Origin: Takakia lepidozioides
Lineage: Eukaryota; Streptophyta; Takakiopsida; Takakiales; Takakiaceae
Length of the DNA: 64,000 nt
Assembly (NCBI GenBank): GCA_030704615.1
Contig: CM060734.1
Span: forward strand, 31,884,042 to 31,948,041
Reading direction: 5' to 3'
The position numbers and the translations under genes were made by a program. The notes under the pieces were generated by a model. That model saw nothing but the letters and a program-made list of their open reading frames with translations. It was not told where the DNA came from and did not search any database. Of this stretch, positions 35,640 through 47,500 are shown piece by piece. Numbering within the stretch: position 1 is the first letter of the stretch; each line of letters starts with the position of its first letter.

Positions 35640-37660
35640 GCAGGGAGTACCAGACCCGAGCAAGAGGATGGTAGCTGCCAGCGACCAGAGAGAAGTAGCC
35701 AACGTCCGTGGGGCGAGGGGGCGAGACACAGAGGTCAATCGCTGCGCGCACCACCGCGACCAGCTCCCCGTTCCTGCGAATGTGATCAGGTAGGTCGTAA
35801 GAGAGATAGATGGAGGGGGTGCCTACATTACCCAAAATCGAAAAGAAAAAAACCCAAGTGGGCTGGGGTGCCTGCGCGCACCAGTGTGGCCAGCCCCCCG
35901 TTGCTGGGAATTGCTTGACAGAGATGGTGAGGGAGAGAGAGAGGGTGCCTGCATCACCAAAAATAACTAAAAAAAAAAATCCATGTGGGCTGGGGTGCCT
36001 ACGCGCAGCGGGCCAGCCCCCCGTTGCTGCGAATTGCTTGACAGAGATGGTGAGGGAGAGAGAGAGGGTGTCTGCATCACCGAAAATAACTAAAAAAAAA
36101 AACCCATGTGGGCTGGGGTGCCTGTGCGCACCAGCACGGCCAGCCTCCCGTTGCTGCGAATTGCTTGACAGAGATGGTGAGAGAGAGAGAGAGAGGGTGC
36201 CTGCATCACCGATCAAAACTAAAAAAAAAAACCCATGTGGGTTGGGGTGCCTGCGCGCACCAGTGCGGCCAAGCCCCCCGTTGCTGTGAATTGCTTGACA
36301 GAGATGGTGAGGGGGAGAGAGAGGATACCTGCATCACCCAAAATCGGAAAAACAAAATGCTACGTGGGCTAGGGTGGTTGCGAATTCCCCCCCCCCCCCC
36401 CCCTCCCCCCTCCTTGCTGCGAATTGCTGCACAGAGGTGGTGAGGGAGAGAGAGAGGGTGCCTGCATCACCCAAAATTTAAAAAAAAAAAAACCATGTGA
36501 GCTAGGGTGGCTGCGAATTGCCCCCCCCCTCCCCCCCCGTTGTTGCGAATTGCTGCACAGAGGTGGTGAGGGAGAGAGAGAGAGGGTGTCTGCATCACCC
36601 AAAATTTTAAAAAATAAAAAACCCATGTGGGCTGGGGTGCCTGCGAATTGCCCCCCCCCCCCCCGTTGCTGCGAATTGCTACACAGAGGTGGTGAGGGAG
36701 AGAGAGAGGGTGTCTGCATCACCCAAAATAAAATAAAATAAAAACCCATGTGGGCTGGGGTGCCTGCGCGCACCAGCGCAGCCAGCCCCCCCGTTGCTGC
36801 GAATTGTTGCACAAAGGTGGTGAGGAGAGAGAGAGGGTGCTTGCATCACCCAAATTTAAAAAAAAAGAAATCCCATGTGGGTTGCGGTGCCTGCGCGCAC
36901 CGCGCGGCCAGCCCCCCCGTTGCTGTGAATTGCTGCATAGAGGTGGTGAGGGAGAGAGAAAGGGTGCCTGCATTACCCAAAATAAAAAAAATAAAAAAAA
37001 ACCCATGTAGGTTGCGGCGCCTGCACGCACCAGCGCAGCCAGCCCCCCCGTTGCTGCGAATTGCTGCACAGAGGTGGTGAGGGAGAGAGAGAGAGTGACT
37101 TCATCACCCAAAATCAAAAAACAAAAATCCATGCGGGCTGGGGTGGCTGCGCGCACCGGCGCGGCCAGCCCCCCGTTGTTGCGAATTGCTTGACAGACAA
37201 GAGGGTGATAGAGAGAGGGTGCCTACCATCACTCAAATTTAAATTAAATAAAAAATAAAAAATAAAAAAAAACCCCAAAGTGGGCTGGGGTGCCTGCGCG
37301 CACCAATGTGGCCAGCCCCCCCCCCCCCCCCCCTTGTTGCGAATTGCTTGACAAAGAGCATGCGTGATAGAAAGGGTGTCTGCCATCACCCAAATTTGAA
37401 AAACAAAAAGACCGAATAGGCTGGTGTGGCTGCACGCACCAATGCGGCCTGCCTCCCATTGCTGCAAATTGCTTGACAGAGAGCATGCGTGATAGGGAGG
37501 GTGCCTGCCATCACCCAAATTAAAAAAAAATTAAAGCCCAAGTGGGCTGGTGTGGCTGCGCGCACCAATGCGGCCAGCTCCCGTTGCTGCGAATTGCTTG
37601 ACAAAGAGGTAGTGTGAGAGAATGAGAGGGTGCCAGTACCCAAATTCGAAAACCTAACCA
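35640..37660. repeat. ~120-bp tandem array, about 14 units
   Basis: Each unit contains 'ggtgcctgcatcaccc', an A-rich spacer, catgtgggctggggtgcctg, 'gcgcaccagcgcggccagcc', a C-run, and 'gttgctgcgaattgcttgac' followed by a gagaga run. Copies of the aattgct word lie near 35905, 36026, 36148, 36283, 36418, 36546, 36671, 36797, 36922, 37061, 37177, 37337, 37456 and 37584. Long open frames on both strands here are translations of the repeat and are not genes. Confidence 0.88.
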
Positions 37661-38190
37661 AGCTCAGGTGGGGTGGCTGTAGGGTGCTTGCCGAGGAAGG
37701 ACAGCCGGGGGTGAGTGAGCCAAGCTCGGGTGACCTACCCTGCAGCACATACACACATAGGCGAGTTAACAGACCGACAGAGGTGGGGGAGCTGGAATCG
37801 GCGAGCTCGCCTTGCGAGGAAAAGGAAGACAGAGGGGAGGGTTTGAAGGTGCAAGGAAAGCAAGGTAAACGAAAGAGAAGGGATCCCTAGCTCACCTCCG
37901 GAAGACGCACGGTCGAGGGTGAGCAGCTCAACGTCGGAGCTTGGGAGATTCACAGCCGCGGCAAATTAAAGCAAGTGGCGCACGAAGCGCGTCTTCCTCC
38001 GAGCTCCCCCACGATGAGGTGACCTCTGCACCTCTCACCCTCTTGTTCAAATTCTACCTTTGCAAGCTGAGTGAAGAGGAGAGGGAGAGGGAGCTGGGCC
38101 GTGACAGAGAGAAGGAGGTCACTTGACGATTTTGAATTTTTTTTAATTAACGACGGTAATCAAACAAATCGAAATTAGGAAAAGGTTAAT
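37661..38190. other. Spacer before the SET-domain frame
   Basis: This purine-rich, moderately GC-rich stretch (for example ggaggtttgaaggtgcaagg) may be the 5' region of the rightward CACTA-1 genes. No start or splice site can be assigned. Confidence 0.35.
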
Positions 38191-38194
38191 CCCG

Positions 38195-38400
38195 TCGTTG
38201 TGTAGCTGCGACCCCCTAGGGGTTGCTTTTAGTACAATTGCATGCACCCATTTCCTGTCGCTTTCTATTAGCGACCCCCTGGAGGTCGCTTCTGGGGACT
38301 TAGAAGTTCTAGAGCCGGATATTGCTAGCTGGTAGTGTGGGCACACATTTCCCATCGCATGGTACCTGCGACCCCCAGGTGGTCGCTTCCTGGGGGTTGG
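38195..38400. repeat. CACTA-1-type palindromic motifs
   Basis: Three spaced copies of gcgacccc(c)...ggtcgc (at about 38208, 38272 and 38370) match the core of the repeats at 24040-25040. They link this side of CACTA-2 to the left end of CACTA-1. Confidence 0.65.
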
Positions 38401-38494
38401 AGCTTTTTTGAAAGCATGATGTCTTGTTTCATAGAATTCATATATCTGTTGGATGTGCAATTTCAATAGTGAGGTTTTTGGATTTTTTTTATAA

Positions 38495-40056
38495 GTGATA
38501 GTACGCTCACAGGCTCGGCCAATCACGGAGGATGATTATCGAAATGTAGTTCCACCCGACGAGAACACCTCCAACAATGATGTCCGCATGCTTGATGTAC
38601 TTCCACCTCTTTCAAGACGTCGTCGACATAGGGATGAGCGGTTGGCGGACGTACCTGGAGAGCCTCACGTGATTCATGCACAAGGCCTCGAGCATCCCGT
38701 TCCACGTCCCAGTTTGCCACCTCAAGGTCCTAGGCCTCTTAGTCCAGAGCCACGAGGCCCTGATCGAGTCACTTTGTTTTTCCCTCAGGTTGACATAGAT
38801 AGGGTCCGTGAAACAAGGGGCTTACCCTGTGCTCTTCGATTATTTGGTCGCCGAGCGCGCAGCCCGCCACCGCTTGCACCAGTGCCTCATCATGATGTCG
38901 ATATTCCACGTCCATCACCAGTACGCTCTAGTTGTATTAGTCCAACTCCACCTCCTCCACCTTCTGATCCTCATCCATCTGTATCTCCTCCTCGTCCATT
39001 TTCCACTAGTACACCAGCCCATATAGAGTCACCTGCACCACCTCCACTTTGCATCACTCCACCAATCCATGAGTCACCTCTACCACCTCCACTTTGCACT
39101 AGTACTGCACCGGCCCATGGGTCACCTCTATCACATCCAATTTGCATTAGTACAGCAACCCACGAGTCACATCTACTTTCGAGTCCAACCCGTGCACAAT
39201 CACCTCCCAGCTGCTCACCCGATCAGCCACATATCACTCCACCTCCTAGTTCACATCACCAGTCACCCCAACATATTCGGACAGCTGCCCCTTCCCAATC
39301 CCAGGCCCCCATAGGTGTCTCACGTGCACGTCCCACCCGGACCCCTAGGAAGTGTAGGCCACCACCGGTACTTGAGGTACGACGGCCCGATGATCCTAGG
39401 GTTACTGACAAGGAGTATAGGATGATGTTGCAGACACCATTCAGGCCTAGCCTTTGGCGTGCACTAGTGCCTCCGGTCCCCATTCCTCAAAGCCAACCAT
39501 TTCAGTTTTGGGGCGGCGATATTGTGTGAAAGCCACCACCGATCCTTCCATGGGTCGTGGGCTATTTGCAATGGAAGATATTGTGGTTCCTCCAGGGAGA
39601 GGGCAGACAGTGGACTTATTTCCCTACTTTGGCCCATACTACATGTGGTTCCACTAGACGCAAATGCGACGGGTAGCCCCTTGGGTGAGACCTTATGGTC
39701 TTTGTGTCAATGACCTCGATGTCTTCAATCGGGTGTTGGACCCTGGAACAAGGGTCATATGTGACAGAGATCCCGATGTGTTCGGGAATGTTGCAGGGTT
39801 CATCAGTAGTTCAATTGGTAACCCTAAAATGACTAATGTACTATGGGATGAGCGACATGACGGGGATGTTAGGCTAGCACAATCGATATCAAATTTTGTT
39901 ATGACATGTGCATGTACTATGATTCCCGCCGATTCAGAGTTGTTCGCCTCTTATGAGTTCTCTGATAAGGCTTGGGATGAGAGAGTCCATCGGGAGTGGA
40001 GCGAGTTTGACAAACGTTACAAACGTCACTCCCACGGCCGCCAAGGAAACTTGTAG
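38495..40056 (+). pseudogene. SET-domain protein frame within CACTA-1, broken
   Basis: A 344-codon frame (38495-39529) has a long Pro/Ser-rich region (about residues 60-300). After a one-base frameshift near 39525 it continues as VKATTDPSMGRGLFAMEDI, then PYFGPYY, an in-frame TAG (39655-39657), and then GNVAGFISSSIGNPKMTNVL and ACTMIPADSELFASYEFSD. This order fits a SET lysine methyltransferase fold: GxGLFA..DI at the start, the xxFI(N)(H/S)S turn with the following N (TNVLW), and the (I)PAxxELxxxY(x)F end. The usual FINHS Asn is Ser here (FISSS). Two lesions make this copy non-functional. A SET domain is not a standard CACTA gene, so it may be a captured host gene or a lineage-specific element gene. 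Confidence 0.65.
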
Positions 40057-40214
40057 TAGGGGATGGTGATTAGTCATGTACACATATCATGGCCCCTATT
40101 GTGGCACCGGTAGGGATGGTGATTAGGGTTTAGGTTTTAGGCTGAATGTGCCAATGTACATATATTTTTTGGATGCAAATGGAGCAATTCCCAACCATTG
40201 TATATTAAATGAAT

Positions 40215-42463
40215 TATGAATGTATTTATAGATCCAAGTACAAGAGCAAATGAGGTCAGCGAACCCTCCAAGGGGCACGCAGACCGAGGTGGACAACAAT
40301 ACTGGTATTGGCCGCGGAGAACAAGGCCTAGACGACCATATTGCCCAAGACGGCGATCGACGAGGTGGAAAATGAATACAATATGGACACTGACGATGTG
40401 AGAGCCATGGAGGATTTGTTAATGAACCACTTGGGGGAGGGACAACAAATTGGGGAGGATATGGTTTGCCCGGCCACATTGGATGAAGATGTCGACCCAA
40501 ATCCAATGGAAGCCAAGGCAAAAACAGCCTTGTATAAAGGAGCAAAAGTGAGTCGACTATACTGTTGTTGCTTAATTTGCAATCCCGGTTCGGCACAAGC
40601 AACATTGGCATATGCGTACAATTGCAGACCACATCCTCGCCCCCCATTTGGAGCATAAAATGCCACGTTCTCGAAAAGAGGCAAGACAGGTTCTAGACAG
40701 AGTGGGGATGGGCTACAAATTTTCCATGCATGTCCTTGTGATTGCACCTTGTACTATGGAGAGCATGCGCGTGCTACCACGTGTCCCAAGTGCAAAAAAT
40801 CTAGATACCGAGATGATGTTCAAGGAAAGAAGATCCCACGAAAGGTACATTTCTCTTATATTCTCTTTCCTGCCATTTATATTTATATACATATATACAT
40901 GTGTCCACCAATTAATATATCATTTTAGGGTGTAGGGTTTAAGAGGTTGTATCATTCCGATATTATTAGGGTATGCATATAGGTTATATGAATCCTTCAA
41001 CTAATGTAGACTTTACAAAATATCTACATACAAACCTTTGCAAATATATACCCCTCTCTTACGTACAATATGTGGATCCAAATGACAGAAAGTAAATATT
41101 GATATATTTGTTGTGTTTGTGGGGGAGGTTAGAAAATGCATTATTTTCCAGTCATCCCGCGCTTGAAAGTACAATCGGAGTCCATCATTTGCCCAACTCA
41201 TGAAGTGGCATGCGGAGCATCATAGCCCTCCTGGAAAGATGTGCGGCACTCACGATTCGCCGGCATGGAATCACACCGAGGAACAATGGCCTTTTTTTAA
41301 GGACGATCCAAGACATGTTCGGCTGGACTTCTCCGCGGATGGTGTAAACCCACATTCAGTCCAGTCAAGTAGCCATTCAACATGGCCTGTGACTTTGGTT
41401 AACTACAACATCCCTCCTTATCTTGCTATCAAGAAGGGTCATATCATGTTGGCTGCCATTGTACCAAGTGAATAACACAATTTTTTTTTGTTGCTTTAGG
41501 ATGTACGTGGTAGTACAATGTCGAATATATATGGAACTAAGAATATCATTTGTTCTGTTTGAATTTGAAACGATCTTATATATATTGCAAATAATTTGTG
41601 TTGTAGGGAAAAAACAAGTTGCAAATATGGATGTGTATATGTGTCCATTGGTTGACGAACTCAATATATTTATGGAATGGAGTTCCAGCTTATGATGCAT
41701 CGGCACCCATTGGCCAACGTTCTTTCCTCTTGCGAGGGCTTTTGCTATGGACAATGCATGACTATCCAGGTACATTTTAGTTTGATATTACCTATAATAT
41801 ATATATTCTACCGTATATTATGTGTTTGTATGTGCTCGTCATGATTTTTCTTTAGCAATTCATGTTTTTGCTCGGTTCATTGAAATTATACGAGACGACA
41901 AATGTTAAATCCCAACTAAATTCATGGTTTTATGCAGGGCTTTCAGTTTGTTCGGGACTAAGCACAAAGGGGTACGCAGCATGTTCATGTAGTGGGCCGG
42001 ATAACCTTGATGCAAAGCATTCGAAGAACGTGGCGAAAATGATCTATCCCAACTACCGGAAAAATTTTCCTCTCAATCATCCATGGAGAACGAGAGACAA
42101 GAAATTATTTGATGGGACCGTGGAGAGGAGACCTCCACCCGTGCGTCCCCCCGGGTCATTTTGGAAAGCCCGGTGGCAAGAGGTGCTGGAAAAAAAATGC
42201 CGGCTCGAGAGGTGTGGCATGTCCCGGCTCTCAATCTTCTACGAGTTCCCTTATTGGGAAGTACAAGTCCGAAATGCATTGGACCATATATATTTCATTG
42301 AATGTCATGACATATTCATATGAAATTGCAGTGAGTTCAGGGTTTATGACAAATTATATGGAAATTTCATGATGCGCAGGATCTGAAAATCCGGCACCTC
42401 ATTGATCCCATGCATATTGAGAAGAATGTGTGTTCATCACTTATTCGTGTACTGGCAAACTTA

Positions 42464-42500
<37 letters not shown>

Positions 42501-42985
42501 CGGGGGGAGAATAAACGCGGTGGTGATTCCCTTGGTGTGAGGCGAGAGCTCCAAGCCCAAAACCGTATGCCACGACTATGGCCTGAAGCTGATGGTGTGG
42601 ACGTGAACAATGCTCCCAAGTGGAAGTATAGGGCGTCAACTTGGACTTGGACAAAAGAGTTATACAAGCAAGTGCGGATCACAATACGAGCTATCCGGAC
42701 CCCGACCAGGTATGGCGCATCTCTACGCAACAAATTTGAGGATGCCACCACTATCCATGAAGTCTCATGACTACCACAACATTTTGCAAGAATCCTTCCC
42801 ATTGCAATACGAGGGACACTCCATGAGGGCATTCGAAAAGCCGTCTATCGACTTGCTGATTTATTCCGTTGGCTTTGTACAAAAGAGATGGACGAGGCGG
42901 ATTTTCCACGAATGAAGGAGGAGGCGGCCACGGTCTTGTGTATGACAATGGTCGACTTCCTCTAGAATGTCACCGTTTGCCTCAA
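40215..42985 (+). pseudogene. TNPD transposase (Transposase_21) of CACTA-1, broken
   Basis: Pieces in several frames follow the plant CACTA TNPD order: LYKGAKVSRLYCCCLICN (40530-40580), MPRSRKEARQVLDRVGMGYK, a Cys-containing 'CPKCKKSRY'-like block near 40785, MKWHAEHHSPPGKMC (41200), SPAWNHTEEQWPFFKDDPRH, VRLDFSADGVNPHS, STWPVTLVNYNIPPYLAIKK (41380-41440), ANMDVYMCPLVDEL, GLSTKGYAACSCSGPDN (41950-42010), NHPWRTRDKKLFDG, HLIDPMHIEKNVCSSLIRVL and GLKSHDYH-like sequence near 42765. Many frameshifts, intron-like gaps and a poly-G tract (42467-42500) interrupt it. The match stops near 42985; the DUF4218-type C-terminus is missing. Confidence 0.88.
42467..42500. repeat. 34-base poly-G tract inside the TNPD remnant
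   Basis: A run of 34 G, then C and six more G, lies between codons for VLANLTG and a segment resuming in another frame. Expansion of a glycine-coding GGG stretch would explain both the tract and the frame change. Confidence 0.9.
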
Positions 42986-43172
42986 TTGGCTCTCGTTGGT
43001 GTCTTCAGTTTATTCCGTGTTTTGGCTATGTGCATGTTTATCTCTTGCATTGTTTTGGGCTCGTCCCTTACCATCGGGTGTGCATTTGCCTTATGGCCTT
43101 CTCGAGGTTTATTTAATTTTTTTCCATTTTTATAAAATTAAGGCTACATAGTGCATATGTACACATACACAC

Positions 43173-44145
43173 ATCAATATATGAAGCCCTCGACGAGCAG
43201 GGGTGCACGGGCTTGGTCTCATGATTTTTGGACCTGCGGTGTCTGAGATGTGGAATTTCAAGTACTTTGGGTCGCTGGAAATTCCCGAAAAATAACAAAG
43301 TGGAAATTCCTAGGACAATGGTTGGAGCCTCGAGAGGAGAGATATCAAGGGAAAGGTCTCCGGTTCAAATCAGGTCGTAAGTTCTGTTAAAAATGATTAG
43401 ACTTAGATGACTTAGATGACATTGGACACTTGGGCCAACGGCACAAGCTACCCTAGTCAATATATGAGGCGTACCACTTTGCTATTTTTCGCGAATTTCT
43501 AGCGACCCAAAGTACTTGGAATTCCACATCTCCCACACCGCATGTCCAAAAATCATGAGACCAAGCCCGTGCACCCCTCCTCATCACTCTCCTCGTCGAG
43601 GGCTTTCCAACGACTCCAAGCACCCGCGCTGGGGCCGCGGTTTGGGAGATCTCAAGGACGCTACAAAACAAAACAAAACAAAACAAACATTTCGCTTCAT
43701 ATATTGACTAGGGTAGCCTGTGTCGTTGGCCCAAGTGTCCAATGTCATCTAAGTCATCTAAGTCTAATCATTTTTAACAGAACCTACGACCTGATTTGAA
43801 CCGGAGATCTTTCCCTTGATATCTCTCCTCTCGTAAAGTGGTACTTTGGTCACTGGAAATTCACAAAAAATAGCAAAAATGGCAAAGTGGGCATTCCTGG
43901 GACAATGGTTGGAGCCTCGGTGGGAGAGAGATAAAGGGAAAGGTCTCTGGTCCACATCTGGTGGTAGGCTCTGTGGAAAAAAAAACTTACTTAGACGACA
44001 TTGGACACTTGGGCCAACGGCAAAGGCTACCCTAGAGGTTGCATTTGGGCCTCAACATAGGAGACACACTTTGATACATAGGGGGATTGCACTTGGACTT
44101 AGATAGACTTTGGACACTTGGGCCAACGGCACAGTTTACCCTAGT
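43173..44145. repeat. Complex repeat block, left of NDB1
   Basis: The words 'catgatttttggacctgcgg', 'gtactttgggtcgctggaaa', 'gtctccggttcaaatcagg' and 'acttgggccaacggcaca' occur in one orientation at 43173-43460. They occur inverted at 43475-43840, and partly again in the first orientation at 43840-44145. The ggttcaaatc word is a possible pol III B box. The same family reappears at 50698-51925. Confidence 0.75.
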
Positions 44146-44545
44146 TTATACCAATAATATAACATGAAGATGATATTATGTCTTAGATTGATTTTGATTA
44201 ATGCTGAATATTCCCATGTTATACACGATCATTTCTGAAATCTTGCAGTGCAAGAATAATTCATACCTCAAGGATGTCAGGATGATGTCAATATAATTAT
44301 GTTAACTGATTTTAATGACGAAAAAAAACTTTATGTGGTTCAAGCTTCTAGTACGATCAAGGTGGAATGTGATAGGTCAACAATATTGAACAACTTAAAA
44401 TGAAAGTTCTTTGTTATTTATTTTATTTTATTAATCAATTTATATCTTTGTTGGACATAATCTATATTTGAGTTTGTGATTCAATCCATTGTTGACTCTT
44501 TCAAAAAAATGGAAATTGCATACAAAAATATTATTCGTGATCATA

Positions 44546-47500
44546 TCACATTCTTGAAGAATCCCGTCCAAAAACAAATCGTTTGGTCCAATCAAAAATG
44601 ACCAATGTGCGTGTGCGCCAACTCACTTGTTTGCTGGCATAGACAGAGTACCAAAGCCATTGTGTGCTTCGCCCAATGGAAACCCAATCTCCAGGAAGCT
44701 CGTAAGCTGCCTTTTCTCCTCCCAATGGCGCAAATTGGCCGAAATGTCGATATTGGAAAGGTTGAAATCTGTGGCGACCTTTTCCGCGGATCCGCATGGG
44801 GCCTTCAGGTGCTACATTGTCATGTACCTCAGCTGCCATGTGGTTGAAGCAATTAGCCAAATATTCTCCTTGTTGTGCTGCCACTTGGGCAGTGGCTGGC
44901 ATGGATTTCATCTGACTATCAACCTGTCACATCAAATTGTTCGTCACAATATATAATTAGCTACAAACTAGATAGGAAATTAAATTTATATACATGCATA
45001 TAAAAAACAAGGGAAAAAAAAAGCACCACCAGTTTGAGTGTTAAAAGCAATAACACATAATTAGCTGCTATCATGAGGTTGACATGCATTAAAAAATCAA
45101 ACTTTTATGGCAATAATATACAACAACTATAAAGTACGATATGTCTACAGGTTTATCACTATCTCTAAGTGGTAAATATTATTAATGTAATTCTCACTAA
45201 GACCAAAAAAAAAATTATTTTTGTCAATTAGAGGCATATGTGCTTCGCTACAATGTAATTATAGGCAAGATAAACAAGTCGACTGTATCTTCTACTAATC
45301 TCATGTAACATACATATTAAGAGAATGACTAAAGCAATATTGTGGAGTGACCCCTTCTCCCTAGGGGAAACAATAAAAACTATCAAGTAGGTTTGGTTTA
45401 TAATATTATTACTTTCAATCTTCTTGTGTTTGTTGTGGATTGAAGACCTAACATCTTTTGGCATGATGAACTTTAAATAACTAACATTGAACTACTCTAT
45501 ATCTCAGTCAAGTTGTTTGGATTATTTGCCAATTCATTTTGGAGATGATTTGGCTTTCAAAATAATTACATAAGGTTGGTTGTTTTGTTGTTTTTCTCGA
45601 TGTGGGATGTAGGTAAAAAGTATCACGTCTTTAGTGGCACATGTATATATTGACTATAAAGAAATAAAAAACCAAAGAAAGATACAAAAATTATCCTATA
45701 AAAGCGATACAACATGTCACATATACATGTATATATGACACTTCCCCAAGTAAGCATAAAAACATGTCACAAACTATATAAGTAGGTATATGTGACAAAC
45801 CTTAGAGATTGCTTGTCTGAAATTCTCCAGCTCAAGCTTGACAGACGATTGACGCCCATCTTTTATGGCACCAGCAAGAAGCCCAATTACACCTTTCATT
45901 TGTTGGCGTTCCATGTAAATATCTATCTGAGGGTATCGTTGTCTAACTAGTTCCATTGTGTCAACAAATTCCTCTGCACTTAAAGTACCAGAATTGTCTT
46001 TGTCGGCCAACTTGAATAAGAAAGTCACATCTTCCACAATTCGTCGTTGCTCGATGGAGGCGCAGTCTCCAATACCAAAAGTACCTTCACAATTTTTGAC
46101 ACGGAGCCATTCGTCCGTCGCCAACACTCTCCGGTCGGTTTGTCCGATTTGTGACATAAAATCAGCCACCACTGGACGAGTGCCAATACCTATACCAATA
46201 AATGCACAAAATCAATGGTGGATATGCGTAGTGTTAACTAATCTAAAATCTGCAATAAATATGTTTATTAGAATAAATTCAATTTTTATTTGCAATTCTA
46301 GAGTAGATTGTCATCCTCTAAACAATGAAGCGAAAGTAGAGAAACTACTCATTTAGATTTTAGATAATGAGATGACAACATTTATAAATTGATATATGAA
46401 GAGGTCAAATGGAGGGTATAAATAAATATCGATATAAATTATTTAATAAGATTACTTGAAAGTCAACGAGCTAGCACTTGCAAGGAGTTTGTTTCATCTA
46501 TTTTGCAAGGTCCCGTTAGACAATAGTCATCTAAATTATATCAAAATTAAAAGACTAATAAATATATAAATACTTTATTTTATTTAGAATAAAGTATCAA
46601 GGATCATTCCTATGTCAAGGAGGTTTTGATTACATTTGTTTCATCCATCGGAGAAGTTTTTACTCAAGTATCTTCAGAGATTTTCCAAAGAAACAAAACA
46701 AAGAAGAAACTATAAAGCACATGAATACAATCTGAATAAGTATACGGTATTGTTGGTATTGTCAGGTTTGTAGATATAATATTAGAATATTCAAAACAAG
46801 AAAGTTTGTTCATCATCTCCATCTTGGGTTATACTTTACATCATAATTTGATATTCTTATTTTAATTTATAAATTAGCTGTTATAACATACTCAATACAT
46901 TAAATAGATCATTTTATAGGATTATTCGTCAAATTTTGTAAAAACAAATCTTAAACATTGTGGAATAAGCTCCCAATGTTGAATTGAAGAACATATGATG
47001 GGAGACCTAATTATCTTTTATATTCAACTGATTCTAAGTTTCATACCAGTTATAATACGTGAAATGCACTGTTCACAACATCACTGGATGGACATATTAC
47101 CAGTAGACCAGACAATCATGCCATATGGTACATTCATAAGTTGGCCTGTCGACTTGACCTTGAAAGAAATATCACCCTCATTCACTCCAAGCACCCGACA
47201 TCCTGTCTTGACATCTATGCCCTCTCTTGTGAATTTCTGTTCTGCATATTTGCTGATTCGTTCATCATACGTATTGAGAATATGGTCGCCTGATTGCACA
47301 AGTGTGATCTTTACGTCGTTGTGTAAATGCGGATAGAGGTTTAAGAGATCTTCATGGATTAGATCATGGAGCTCGGCTGCAAACTCGACACCCGTGGGAC
47401 CTCCTCCCACCACCACAAAGCTAAGCAATTTTTGCCTGACATAAATCACGTGGATTAGGTCATCAGTCAATAAATTATAAGAAAGACATTGAAAATAAGA

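Larger units (their letters stand above)
24000..42985 (+). mobile_element. CACTA-1: large CACTA (En/Spm) element, right end not found
   Basis: It starts at 24000 with CACTACAGCAATGG, preceded by acc. Next come about 1 kb of subterminal repeats (24040-25040), a leftward TNPA-like gene (25269-27548), a rightward SET-domain frame (38495-40056) and a rightward broken TNPD (40215-42985). A complete younger element, CACTA-2, sits inside it at 27825-35627. The motif gcgaccccc...gggggtcg occurs both at the left end and at 38200-38400, which ties the two sides together. No reverse complement of the left terminus was seen after 43 kb, so the right boundary given here is only the last coding match. Treating both sides as one element is inference. 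Confidence 0.6.

Noticed and set aside
35640..37660. CRISPR-like array
   Set aside because: Units are ~120 bp, adjacent and similar throughout, without unique spacers; this is plant DNA.
35413..37754. Long open frames on both strands (up to 267 codons)
   Set aside because: They are translations of the ~120-bp tandem array and repeat the same peptide in every unit.
38315..38340. Possible CACTA-1 right terminus (attgctagctggtagtg)
   Set aside because: It resembles the inverted left end only with a five-base insertion, and CACTA-1 motifs and genes continue beyond it.
42367..42832. Poly-Pro-containing minus-strand frames
   Set aside because: They arise from the antisense of the poly-G tract inside the TNPD remnant.
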